Under the pieces are notes generated by a model. The model was not told the origin of the DNA and did no database searches. It was given only the letters and a program-made list of their open reading frames with translations. 64,000 nt of DNA from Myxocyprinus asiaticus (lineage: Eukaryota; Chordata; Actinopteri; Cypriniformes; Catostomidae): the NCBI RefSeq assembly GCF_019703515.2, contig NC_059346.1, positions 56,246,001-56,310,000 on the forward strand, read 5' to 3'. How positions within the stretch are numbered: position 1 is the stretch's first letter; the number at the start of each line of letters is the position of its first letter. A program made the position numbers and the translations under genes. Shown piece after piece: positions 54,901-64,000 of this stretch.

Positions 54901-57503
54901 GCATGTATGCAATGGACCTAAGACAGGGTAGATACTATATTTACTTTGATGCTTGAGGCTGTGAGGGATGGAAGCACAGTCAAGTTCACAGTTCAATGGA
55001 TTCCCTGCTGAAAAAAACAGCATTGCTGATCACCAACATATGATGTGTTTTGGATTCTAGTGAGCTGGTGTTCCCAGCAGGCTTCTTAACTAGGTTGACC
55101 AGCAAGACTTCCTTGGTCAACCATGATCAAGAGGAAAACTTCAAGTTTTTCTGAGCCACCATCTACACTAGCATTAACCAGCAAAAACCAGACTAGGCCA
55201 ACATTGAAATTCATGCTATTCTTCTCAGCAGGGTTGTGCACCTCTGAGTTGAGTCCATACAGACACGTTCGCTGTTTGCCCACTACAACTGCTGTCATAA
55301 ATTTAAATAACAGGTTAAACTGAACATAAAACTGTTCAACTGATCAAAAAACTGGAATCTATAACTTCCGTATTAATAAATATCTCCGTAAGACAACATT
55401 AACTGGGAAATAACTCTCATCAACTGCTTTCAATCTGACTCTGGGAGCTTCTGCAGAAAGTGGTTCAGATATTCAGTGAACGCATAGAAGATGTTGCTCT
55501 TTGCAACTCTTCCCTCTCTGATCTCTCTAAGCCCATCCAGAAGGGCTGTTTCAGTGGGATTCTCTTCCCTGAAGTGTGTGATGTTGACGGATGAGGGGAG
55601 GAAGAGGGGGGAGGTTGTGGCTGTGGTGGTGTTTGCTTCTAGGCATCAGACTTTTGTCAGGGCTCTGGCTATAGAGGAGTCTGTGGCTGAGTCATTGAGG
55701 GAGGGGGGATGTGGGCAGGGGTACTAGATTGTGTATAACTTCCCTGACCATTTTTCTGACCTGTCTCCAACTGCTAGAGCCACAAAGATGAACTTGTCAG
55801 ATTTGAGGTGGATTAGTGATAAAGGCACTGTGACAACTTTAACATTTTCATCTTTCTACAAAAAAATACATATCTTTCATCATTAGATAATTATTCTTTA
55901 TAACACTTATTGTTCTTTAACACTGCAGTCAATGAAAATACATTTTCATGATAGTGATAAGTGTTTGTGTGTGTGTGTGTGTGTGTGTACAGTACGTTTA
56001 CCTAACCTCAGGTTGCTCCAATGGGTTTGTCACTAATATGTTACTACATCTCTTTCAATAAAAGCATCTGCTAAATGTAGACCTGGGTGCGAGGCATGGT
56101 GCGAAAGTGTGAGCGTGAGGCGATCGTCTGTGTTTTGCGATTGTTATCGGATCCTTGAATAAGTAAGGGCAGCCGGTGGAGTTTCTGGTGCCACCCTAGA
56201 GAAAGATGGTGCCCTGTAGGTAGTTGGTGCCCTACGCAGACTGCTTAATATGCGTATATGGAGTGGCAGTACTGCTAACTTGTTCAGCGAGTTTCTCCTC
56301 AAATTGATCCTTCGCCATGACAGTTGTTAATTGAAAAAAGAAAATTCGCTGTAGCGCCCCTTGCGGCAACACTAAGAATACACTGTGTACTTGTGTTGTG
56401 TTATGAATTGCACTCCGACACTTTCACAACGCAACAACACATGAAAACGAACATCCGTAACAAGATGTGTCTGCGTTCATGTAATTACATAGAGAATGTT
56501 AGGCCTTAAGGCCCGAAACAAACTCTACGCAAGTACGTGAATGCAGATGCATCTTGCAACGCAACCTCGATTTCATGCATCCTTGCATTCTGAAAAGTGT
56601 CAGAGTGCAATTCATAACCCAATGCAAGTGTGCATTGCATTCTCAGTGTTGTCATAAGGGGCGCTATAGCGATATTATTGTGAACTCACTATGGTGAGTT
56701 TTCTCTTTCAAGTCAACTACTGTCATGGCATAGCAACAGTTTGAAGAGAATATTGCTGAGCAAGAAAGTTAAAGTCAATATGTTTACTGTATAGCAACTT
56801 ACCTGAATAATGAGACTTCCAGTTTAATGGCACAGAAGTTTGAAGGTAACTCTATTGCCTCCTTGAGTACTGAGGTTTGTACCCACCATGGTTACACAAG
56901 AACGTTAAGCATGTTCAAGGCATGGCCAAGCGATCGCATCTGTGTTTACATACTAGTGGAGAGTATGTTTCGGCTTTTAATTTAAACACGTAATTTCAGT
57001 GCTGATTGCGCCTACTTAAACTAGATTTTGGGTGGTTAATGAATAAGACGCATCTTTTTGCGCTGAAAAAGTAGCACAACTGTTTATTGAATTCGCCCCT
57101 TAATCTGAATATATAAAGCTATATGGGAAATAAAGTCCACCCGTTCTCTACACATCAACTTTTATGAAGCCATAATACATTATACAGTAGTTACATATAT
57201 ACTCTTTAACATTTCGTAATTCATACAGATTCCCACAGTTAATAAACCATTTCTTCAATGACCTCTCCTCCACAGTGCTCAGTGCTCGCCAGTGTGCGCC
57301 TCCTCCAGACTTCTATGGAGGCCATTGCGGGACAGGAGAACGTAGAGATTGAAACAGAAGGCTATTTGCTGGAGAAGGGTGTAAAGGAGACCTTCATGGA
57401 GTATGTGGATCCTGTGCTGAAACTGCTGTTACTGAACCAGGTATCTCCTCCTGAAGGCAAAGCTGAAGCTGGGGCCGCTGGGACAACAACTACCACCAGC
57501 TAA
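51217..57503 (+). CDS. rom1: Photoreceptor tetraspanin, ROM1/peripherin-2 family
   Basis: Four coding exons: 51217-51366, 53052-53482, 54634-54880 and 57276-57503, total 351 aa. The protein shapes the rims of rod and cone outer-segment discs. Four membrane segments lie at about 21-42, 63-80, 101-121 and 259-285. The large loop contains all seven family cysteines at C150, C165, C166, C213, C214, C222 and C250 in CCG, PFSCCNP and SPRPC contexts, numbered as in peripherin-2; C150 makes the intermolecular disulfide. [20 protein letters not shown] is near-invariant. An N-glycosylation sequon NDT sits at N229. Residues 51-100 (HCVPNTLM..., DAGRFPRWK) and the GYL near the C-terminus favour rom1 over prph2, but the split is not decided without a tree. 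Start: first ATG, family-length N-terminus. Confidence 0.9.
51914..51980. repeat. (TA)n microsatellite
   Basis: About 30 TA units in rom1 intron 1. Confidence 0.95.
52299..52733. repeat. GGGATAGTTCACCC inverted-repeat element, copy 3 (left end missing)
   Basis: Right terminus gggtgaactatccctttaa and interior (atctcagctctgtagg, cgccacctactgg) match 21556-22243; the left terminus is absent. Confidence 0.8.
53483..54633. other. rom1 intron 2
   Basis: No recognised gene or complete element. The left donor is gtgagt and the right acceptor atactccag. Confidence 0.5.
54881..56346. other. Left part of rom1 intron 3
   Basis: No coding sequence recognised. A (GT)n tract lies at 55966-55988. Confidence 0.5.
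56347..56671. repeat. Foldback element with GCGCTATAG/CTATAGCGCC ends
   Basis: 325 bp in rom1 intron 3. Left arm cgctgtagcgccccttgcgg and about 80 further bases are complementary to the right arm ending cataaggggcgctatagcg, including gttatgaattgcactc / gagtgcaattcataac. The centre holds aggccttaaggcc. Half of the same end occurs at about 4128-4152. Confidence 0.8.
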
Positions 57504-57934
57504 AGAATCAGATTTTATCAGACCAATGAAGTTATTTCAGTTGGAGGCTGAGAAGGCCTCTCAGTTCTGTCGAATAATATATCAATGTTTTGGAATTTTT
57601 TTTTTTTTTTTTTATATAAATATAAGTCTGTTTCAATTACCCAATTGTACATCTAAAATTTTTTTTATTTTTTTTTATTAATACACTAAAATCTTTAACC
57701 CTAAAATTAACAAATCCTGATCAACAGTATCAACATGTAACATTTCCACCAGGGTAATGAGAAGTCTCCACTGTCAATACTGTCAATCCTGTTGCACCGT
57801 CTACTTGACTAGTCAGTTATTTTTGCCACTAGTATTGGGTCTGTTCTGTGGCCAAGCATTGTTACTGAATTAAGCTGCACACTGCATGGTGAGTTATTTA
57901 CAAGGTACATATTTACCTTCCAACTAGTTGACTA

Positions 57935-58007
57935 GTCATATCAGTAACCTTATAAAAGCTGTCTTATTCTACATATAAAACAGCTTTTATAAGGTTACTG
58001 ATATGAC
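57935..58007. repeat. Perfect 28-bp hairpin
   Basis: Arms 57935-57962 and 57980-58007 are exact reverse complements (gtcatatcagtaacc... / ...ggttactgatatgac) separated by a 17-nt loop. It lies about 430 bp downstream of the rom1 stop, perhaps in its 3'UTR. Confidence 0.9.
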
Positions 58008-58132
58008 AGTCTTCATTTTAATGTGAGTGGTCATGATTTACTACATATATTGCAAAATTACAATTCATGTCTTTATGAGTTAAACTTTTTTAATGAAGAA
58101 AAAATTACTTAGTGCACCTTTAAAACTGAAAT

Positions 58133-58134
<2 letters not shown>

Positions 58135-58165
<31 letters not shown>
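58135..58165. repeat. Poly-T run
   Basis: About 30 T in a row downstream of rom1. Confidence 0.9.
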
Positions 58166-58167
<2 letters not shown>

Positions 58168-58220
58168 ATTCATTCAGCATGGAATTAAATGGATTTTAAA
58201 TGTTATAAGATGGTGTAGAC

Positions 58221-58490
58221 CAGTGGTTCTGAACCAGGGGACTTCAGCACACTTCCAAGGGGGCCTCATGTAGAAATATTAAAATAATTCAACTTAATTA
58301 AAATGCTAAAAAAAATACTTTAAGATGTATGCCTACAAATTATAAACAGACTCTTTCTGAAACTTCTAGAATAAAATATTATCCATGATTAATTATTTTA
58401 ATCAGACACGTCTAGTTTTGGGCGAGGGGGCCTTCAAATATTGTCTTGGACAGTGGGGGACCTTGGAGTCAAAAAGGCTGAGAACCACTG
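58221..58490. mobile_element. hAT MITE with exact 8-bp TSD
   Basis: 270 bp, ends cagtggttctgaacc and ctgagaaccactg, flanked by identical gtgtagac at 58213-58220 and 58491-58498. No coding capacity. Confidence 0.9.
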
Positions 58491-58498
58491 GTGTAGAC

Positions 58499-59033
58499 AA
58501 TGCTCAATGCTCTGGAAATGCTATAAAACTCAATACTGCACTCGTGGAACTCTACAGAAAACTATAATTATCAGGTCTAATAAAATCTGACCTATTGAAC
58601 TGCTTTGTTGTGTATAGCCATTTTATGGAAATAGACGTATACTGTATTCCCCTCTACGTTTGTGTCTTTTTATTGCCTCTTTCTTTCAAACTTTCACATG
58701 TACACACAAATATACAGGTACATACATTTGTGTACTCAAAAAAAGAGCAAGCTCTGCACATATTCACACAATCGTGTAACCTTAGGTAGATATGCACACA
58801 CATTCACATGTACACAGATCAGAGCCAGGTACAGGATAATGAAGGATGATGGCAGCATATACAGTGAAAGCCTTGTCTGTCTGTGTCCTCTATTCTGACA
58901 CCTCTCAAACCTCCCCTAATCTGTTAATACACAAACTGCTGCACTAGCACTAACACTCACTGCATCCGATTAAACTTAATAGAGCACACTAACACAGGAG
59001 GGAAGGTGAATATTCAAATTCATATCATTTAAG

Positions 59034-59112
<79 letters not shown>

Positions 59113-62100
59113 GTGTGAATTGTTTTACAGTTGAACCCTCAGATGGTCTAAGTGATCAAGTCCCTTCTTTGAACCTGCTGGGTCAAACTGACCCATTTTT
59201 TACCTTTAATTTTAAAAGCATGTAATAAAGGTTCTGTTTGCTCTATCTTCCTACTTTTAGTCTTAAATCATTCCACTAGTTAGCTCCAAACGCTAGAAAA
59301 TAAATTGTTTTCGCTATCACATTCTATTACAGTATACTGAAAGGCAGGGGGCGCCTGTATATTACATTACATTATATTATATTATATTATATTATATTAT
59401 AATACTTTTTTTGTTGTTGCTGAATTGCATTTTTTTTTTTTTTTTCTGGACATTTGAGACATAACAGTGGATTTTATTACCCAGGCAAGCTGAAAGACAT
59501 GTAGAAATAGACTAATTTTATAGAAAACAACCTAAAGTACGAGCTGATATAAAGTTTGTGGCTGCTTGGGGCTTACAGAAGCAGGGATCGGAGCAGACAT
59601 GAGACTTTTGTTTAAAAAAATAATAATATATATTTCCCTTTGAAATTCTTTTGATTAATTATTCGAACAAAATAATCGAATAACTAACTTTAATTTGCAT
59701 TTATTCTATTTCTTTTCCAAAGTGGTGTTTATTTCTTTATTATATCTCATTAGAACATGTCAGACATTTTATTGAACACTGAATTAACAGTACAATAACT
59801 TTTGAACAAATTCACATCAATAAAAAAATCTTGTGTTTGCATTTGTGTCTGTTTTCAATTTGTGTATGTGTGTGCATGTGTGTGTGTGTGTGTGTTTGTG
59901 TGCGTGCGTGCGTGCGTGCATGTGTGCAATTATGAGCATGAGTGTACTTATAAATAACATTTTGAAATTTTCTACCATTTTTCAGCTTTCTTGTAAGATT
60001 TTATATGAACCGGTCAAATTGAGTAAGAGGTTAAAGTAGGTACTTTACAGCTTTGTTTATAAATACATGTAATTAAAAAAAAAAAAAAAAAAAAAGAAAT
60101 TACATTGCCAGGTTCAGATCACCTCTCTTGAGAATGTTAAGAAGTTTCAGGCCGAAAACGTACAGTTAAGTTGATGTAAATCAGTGTTAAAAGTTCAAAC
60201 GGGTCAGATTGACCTGTGATCCCATCCAAGGGTTAAATAATTGAAAATGTATTAAATAGGCTGTAATACACACTTAAATTCAGATATGTTGTGGAAGATG
60301 GCTTTTTTATTTTTTCATTATCTTTAGATAGTATTCAGATTTCTAACAAAAGTATTCTTTTCAAATCAGTGTCAATAATGTTTCTATTGTGTGGGAACAT
60401 TACCCATATGTGATAAAGCCTTGCTATGGGGGCTATTTAACGTGTATTCATTTAACTGGATCTTATTTCCTAGACACTATAGTAATGTGAAAGCTTTTTG
60501 TAGTCAAGACTTAAAGGTTTTTGTCTATACAGACTGATTTAAAAATAATCCCACCTGAGGAATATTCAATGTAGTAAAAAGGTATGATAACTAGCCCAGG
60601 CCCCCCAAAAACAAGCTCATCTTTAATGATCCAAAAGATTCTAAACATCACCCTTTGCATACTTTGGATTACAACTAGAGATATAAAAAGGGTGTGCAAG
60701 ATAAAAGCACTGCTGTCGTCGTTATTGGGAGAGGCAGTACTTTAGAAAGGGAGTTGGCAAGTTGTATTGCACCAGCTTTCCTCTTTCGCTACCTACACAG
60801 TGAACCAACCCACCCAACCACACAGCTGCTGTACTCTGAAACCAATAGCGGTACTAATAAGCATTGCCAAGCCTGAATCATTTATCGAATCGGTTCGTTT
60901 AGACAGTTCATTTCAATGAACCGGTTCAAAAGAAATGAGTCCCTGAGCAGCATTTTACGTCTTTACCTTTACAAAAATACTTGTTTGGAATAACATACTT
61001 TTACCCAGTCTGGAAAGCTGCTCGTAAAAACAAACATGACAGCATTTTTGTGATTGGTTGTCATTTGGCGAGGGCCAGGCTCATGATTGGGTGAGCCAGG
61101 CCTCTGTGGAGTCGGGCCTGCTTTTACAATATCTACAGTGATATATTTTTGTGCGTAGTATGTGAACTAATGCCAATAATTTAGACATTTTTTACACAAA
61201 ATATTGATCAAAAATGCAAAATAACCGCATCTAATTCCGAGATGATAACTGGATTCCACTCGCTTAATTAAACACGTGACGATGTGAAGCGAGTACACTG
61301 AAAAATGTACTGTTGCAAAATTTACACAGGCTACTTTTTTTTAAAGATAAGAGTTAAACAATGTATTCTGCGCAGTATTCATTTGAAATAGCCAGTGTTT
61401 ATGTTTCCAACATGATCACCAACCACAGTTTTACTTTCAAACTGCGCTTACACGCAAGTGATAAAAAAAAAAAAAAAAAAAAAAAAAACCGCTTGCGACT
61501 CGGTTCAACCGAATCCTTGAAAAAGAACCTGTTCAAAACAACGAGTCATTTGCGAATCGAACATCACTAGTACTTCGGCTTCCGTAGCTGAAGTGAACCA
61601 CAGTCCTTGCTACACTTTCTTCCAAGACATTTATCGTTCAATTCATTTCCTTTCCATAACAAACGCATTTTGTTTCTTCACGCGACTCATTCAACTACAT
61701 CCGGAAAGAAGGAGAAAAGGACAGCGCTTAAATTTCGCTCGTTCAGCTTTTGCCAACCAGCTGCCAGGGAGATTTTTAACGGGATCTGTCATGGTTGATA
61801 GTTAGCACGTAAGCTACGGGGGTATAGCTCGCTGGCGGATCGATATATCGCTTTATTGAAAGTGTGTTTCTGGTAATGCAGCGGCGGCAGCTGCTCTAAT
61901 GCGATTAACGCAAATGTGACCGCAAGCGCGCGCATGTCTGCGATCTTCATTGCAGTTGCATACGAGCTCACGACAGTTGTGTCGAAGTTGTAAATGCGGA
62001 AATAACAGCCATTTGTGGCCGACATCATAATCATTAATTGCAGTTTAAGTGTTGAAAATAACGCGCATTGTTTCGGAAAGATATATAAAAGTATATCGCT

Positions 62101-62400
62101 GTGCGCGCGCGCCACTATATAAAAAGTGAAGATTGAAATTTAGGTCGTGCATGAAGATTAGTGACCACAGCAGGATGTCACAGGGATTTGTGAGCTGAGA
62201 TGCATAACAAAAACAAAAACAAAAACATGTCATCCTCCCTGTCATAATAACCCATTTTGAAAGTTCGCTATAGAATTGTACAGACATTTACAGCGCTTAA
62301 TATTACGTCGTTTGGTTTTATTAGTCTAAATGGTTGTGCATTGGCAAAGCAATCTGTCAAAGTCACTTTACTGATCAAATACACTATAAATCAGTCACAT
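58499..62400. other. Downstream intergenic region without a recognised gene
   Basis: Contains AATAAA near 58578 (a possible rom1 polyadenylation signal), TG tracts, an A-run at 61467-61488, a TTATA tract at 59368-59402, and at about 60890-61570 repeated gaaccggttc/cgaatcg motifs facing each other, as in a fish foldback element. CpG-richer sequence at 61840-61960 and 62100-62115 could be a promoter of a gene beyond the window; no exon was seen. Confidence 0.4.
59041..59117. repeat. (TG)n microsatellite
   Basis: About 38 TG units with one interruption near the right end. Confidence 0.95.
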
Positions 62401-62419
62401 CATCATGTCAGGGGACAGT

Positions 62420-62520
62420 AGTGGTAGTGGTGAGGACTCGGACCGGGAAACCCACCGTAAAGTGTGCACTGTTAAACATGAGATCACTAATGGTAGGTGA
62501 CTTCATTCTCACTTACAAAA
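62420..62520 (+). pseudogene. LINE endonuclease start fragment
   Basis: The + strand reads RTGKPTVKCALLNMRSL followed by VGDFILTYK, which resembles the first residues of the AP-endonuclease domain of fish L2-type LINEs (LLN.RSL...NDFI). It is cut by a TA microsatellite directly downstream. Short, so tentative. Confidence 0.45.
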
Positions 62521-62521
62521 C

Positions 62522-62525
<4 letters not shown>

Positions 62526-62568
<43 letters not shown>

Positions 62569-62580
62569 ATAATAATAATA
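62526..62580. repeat. (TA)n(AAT)n microsatellite
   Basis: TA tract to 62562 followed by AAT units. Confidence 0.9.
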
Positions 62581-62831
62581 TTTTTTTTTCTTTCATTACA
62601 ATACATAGTACAGTGGTATCTGACTGTAATACCATGGTACAGAATTTTTATACTTGAATGATATACCATACATTCATATACAAAGCTAGATAGAATCATG
62701 GTACTTTCTGAAATATCTTTTTTAATGTTAGCTGTAATAATTCTGTTAGTACTTTATTCCTCAAATGTCCCTTATTCCCCTTACAAAAAAGTATTGTTGT
62801 GGTACCAGATGGTACTTTGATATGTATGTGC

Positions 62832-62855
<24 letters not shown>
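62832..62855. repeat. (TA)n microsatellite
   Basis: Twelve TA units. The surrounding 62600-62970 sequence has many atggtac/gtaccat words, a loose palindromic repeat. Confidence 0.85.
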
Positions 62856-62862
<7 letters not shown>

Positions 62863-63140
62863 CTGTATTCATGTTCCATGGTAATTACATGATACTCCAT
62901 GATAATTTCAATAATATTATGGTAGCACAATGGTACCATGTCCAAAAAACACGATATTACCTTGGTACTTTTTTTGTTAGCGTCATCCAATTTAAATGCT
63001 GCAAATAAGAGAGCAGCAACTCTATAAATCGTTATAGATGTAGAATATGATGATCTGTTTAGTTGTGAGGTTGGATAAAATGATCGATTTTCCATTTAAT
63101 CGTAGTCCTTATTTGAACAGTTCCGATATCTATCGATTTT

Positions 63141-63811
63141 TAAAGGAATATTCCGGGTTTAATTCAAGTTAAGCTCAGTCGACATCATTTGTGGCATAAT
63201 GTTGACTACCTCAAAAATTAATTTGGACTCGTTTCTCGTTTTCTTTAAAAAAAAAAAAAAAAAGCAAAAATCGGGGTTACAGTGATGCACTTACAATGAA
63301 AGTGAATGGGGCCGATTTTTGGAGGGTTTAAACACAGAAATGTGAAGCTTATAATTTAATAAAAGCACTCACAGAGGAACTCATCTGTTAAAACGTGTGT
63401 ATTATTTGAGCTGTAAGTTTTTACAAAGTTTTGTAAAGTTTAAATTGTCGTTTTTACAGTCGTTTTGGGGTTTTAGTGTTTATGCCATCATGTCATAATG
63501 GCAACGAAGTTGTATAATTGGCTATAACTTTACACAGAAAATGTTAGCAAGCAGTTTTATCACACTAAAATCATGTTAGCACGCATATTGTTTACATCTT
63601 GTGACTATACTTTTGAAACTGATTATTTTAACTTTTACGGATTGGCCCCATTCACTTCCATTGCAAGTGCCTCACTGTAACCCAGATTGTATTTTTTTAA
63701 TTTTTTTTTTAAATGAGGGACGAGTCGAAATAATTTTTTGTGGTAATCAACATTATGCCACAAATGCTGTCCATTGAGCTTAACTTGTATTGAACCCAGA
63801 ACATTCCTTTA
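63141..63811. repeat. MITE with TAAAGGAATATTCCGGG ends
   Basis: 671 bp. Left taaaggaatattccgggttt and right aacccagaacattccttta are inverted; the interiors also pair (aatgaaagtgaatggggccg / tggccccattcacttccatt; tttgtggcataatgttga / caacattatgccacaaat). No transposase. Confidence 0.82.
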
Positions 63812-63906
63812 GAAGGCCAAAATCGATCTTTTATATTTACTTCAAAGTTTACTTTCGTTTTGATTGTGTTGATTATTATATCTGCTAAATAAATAGCAAT
63901 CGAACT

Positions 63907-64000
63907 GGGCTGCATTTCCCCAAAAGCATCGTATGCCTAAGTAGATTGTAGGAACCATTGGCGCCAACGGTCTCCATGACCAATTTAACGTTGCAATGCT
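63907..64000. repeat. Start of a second GGG(C/G)TGCATTTCCC element, cut by window end
   Basis: gggctgcatttccccaaaagcatcg matches the terminal type of the MITE at 39961-40765. The rest is outside the window. Confidence 0.55.

Noticed and set aside
61840..62115. CpG-rich segment as a promoter of a new gene
   Set aside because: Short, with no exon, donor site or open frame downstream within the window; left as a remark only.

Overview
This window is nuclear DNA of a bony fish, most likely a cyprinid-like teleost. It has widely spaced exons with GT/AG boundaries and encodes four recognisable vertebrate proteins. It also carries a dense load of fish-type repeats: Tc1/mariner including a Sleeping-Beauty-like copy, hAT, L2/CR1-like LINEs, DIRS/Gypsy pieces, the common GGGATAGTTCACCC inverted-repeat element, and many TA/TG microsatellites. 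No prokaryotic or organellar features are seen. The species call is inference from family resemblance; no database was searched.

Layout, all four genes on the + strand: (1) 602-1084, the last two coding exons of a group I p21-activated kinase, closest by eye to PAK3. (2) 12276-18075, a complete five-exon sororin gene (cdca5, 265 aa) with a CDE/CHR-like cell-cycle promoter element about 240 bp upstream. (3) 24374-42387, a seven-exon gene for a predicted protein of about 1279 aa. It joins a very large Ser-rich and His-rich exon to a short coiled coil resembling BEGAIN/TJAP1; I do not recognise it as a named gene. (4) 51217-57503, a four-exon photoreceptor tetraspanin (rom1/peripherin-2 family, 351 aa). 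A broken copy of its first exon lies at about 45312-45430.

Between and inside the genes the DNA is mostly transposon-derived, and several insertions can be delimited exactly by target-site duplications (TSDs). The two most informative are nests. At 25437-27646 a hAT-type element (TSD ttcgcaat) contains a Gypsy-like fragment with its two LTRs in inverted orientation, itself flanked by a perfect 5-bp TSD (gcatt). At 45525-50570 a hAT-type element (TSD tacataat) contains an internally deleted L2/CR1 LINE, which is interrupted by a 1.1-kb LTR mini-element, plus a separate solo LTR.

The genes do not form a functional unit. Sororin protects sister-chromatid cohesion, PAK is a Rac/Cdc42 effector kinase, the tetraspanin shapes photoreceptor discs, and the His-rich protein is uncharacterised. 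The strongest candidates for something undescribed are the His/Ser-rich BEGAIN-like gene and the inverted-LTR insertion.
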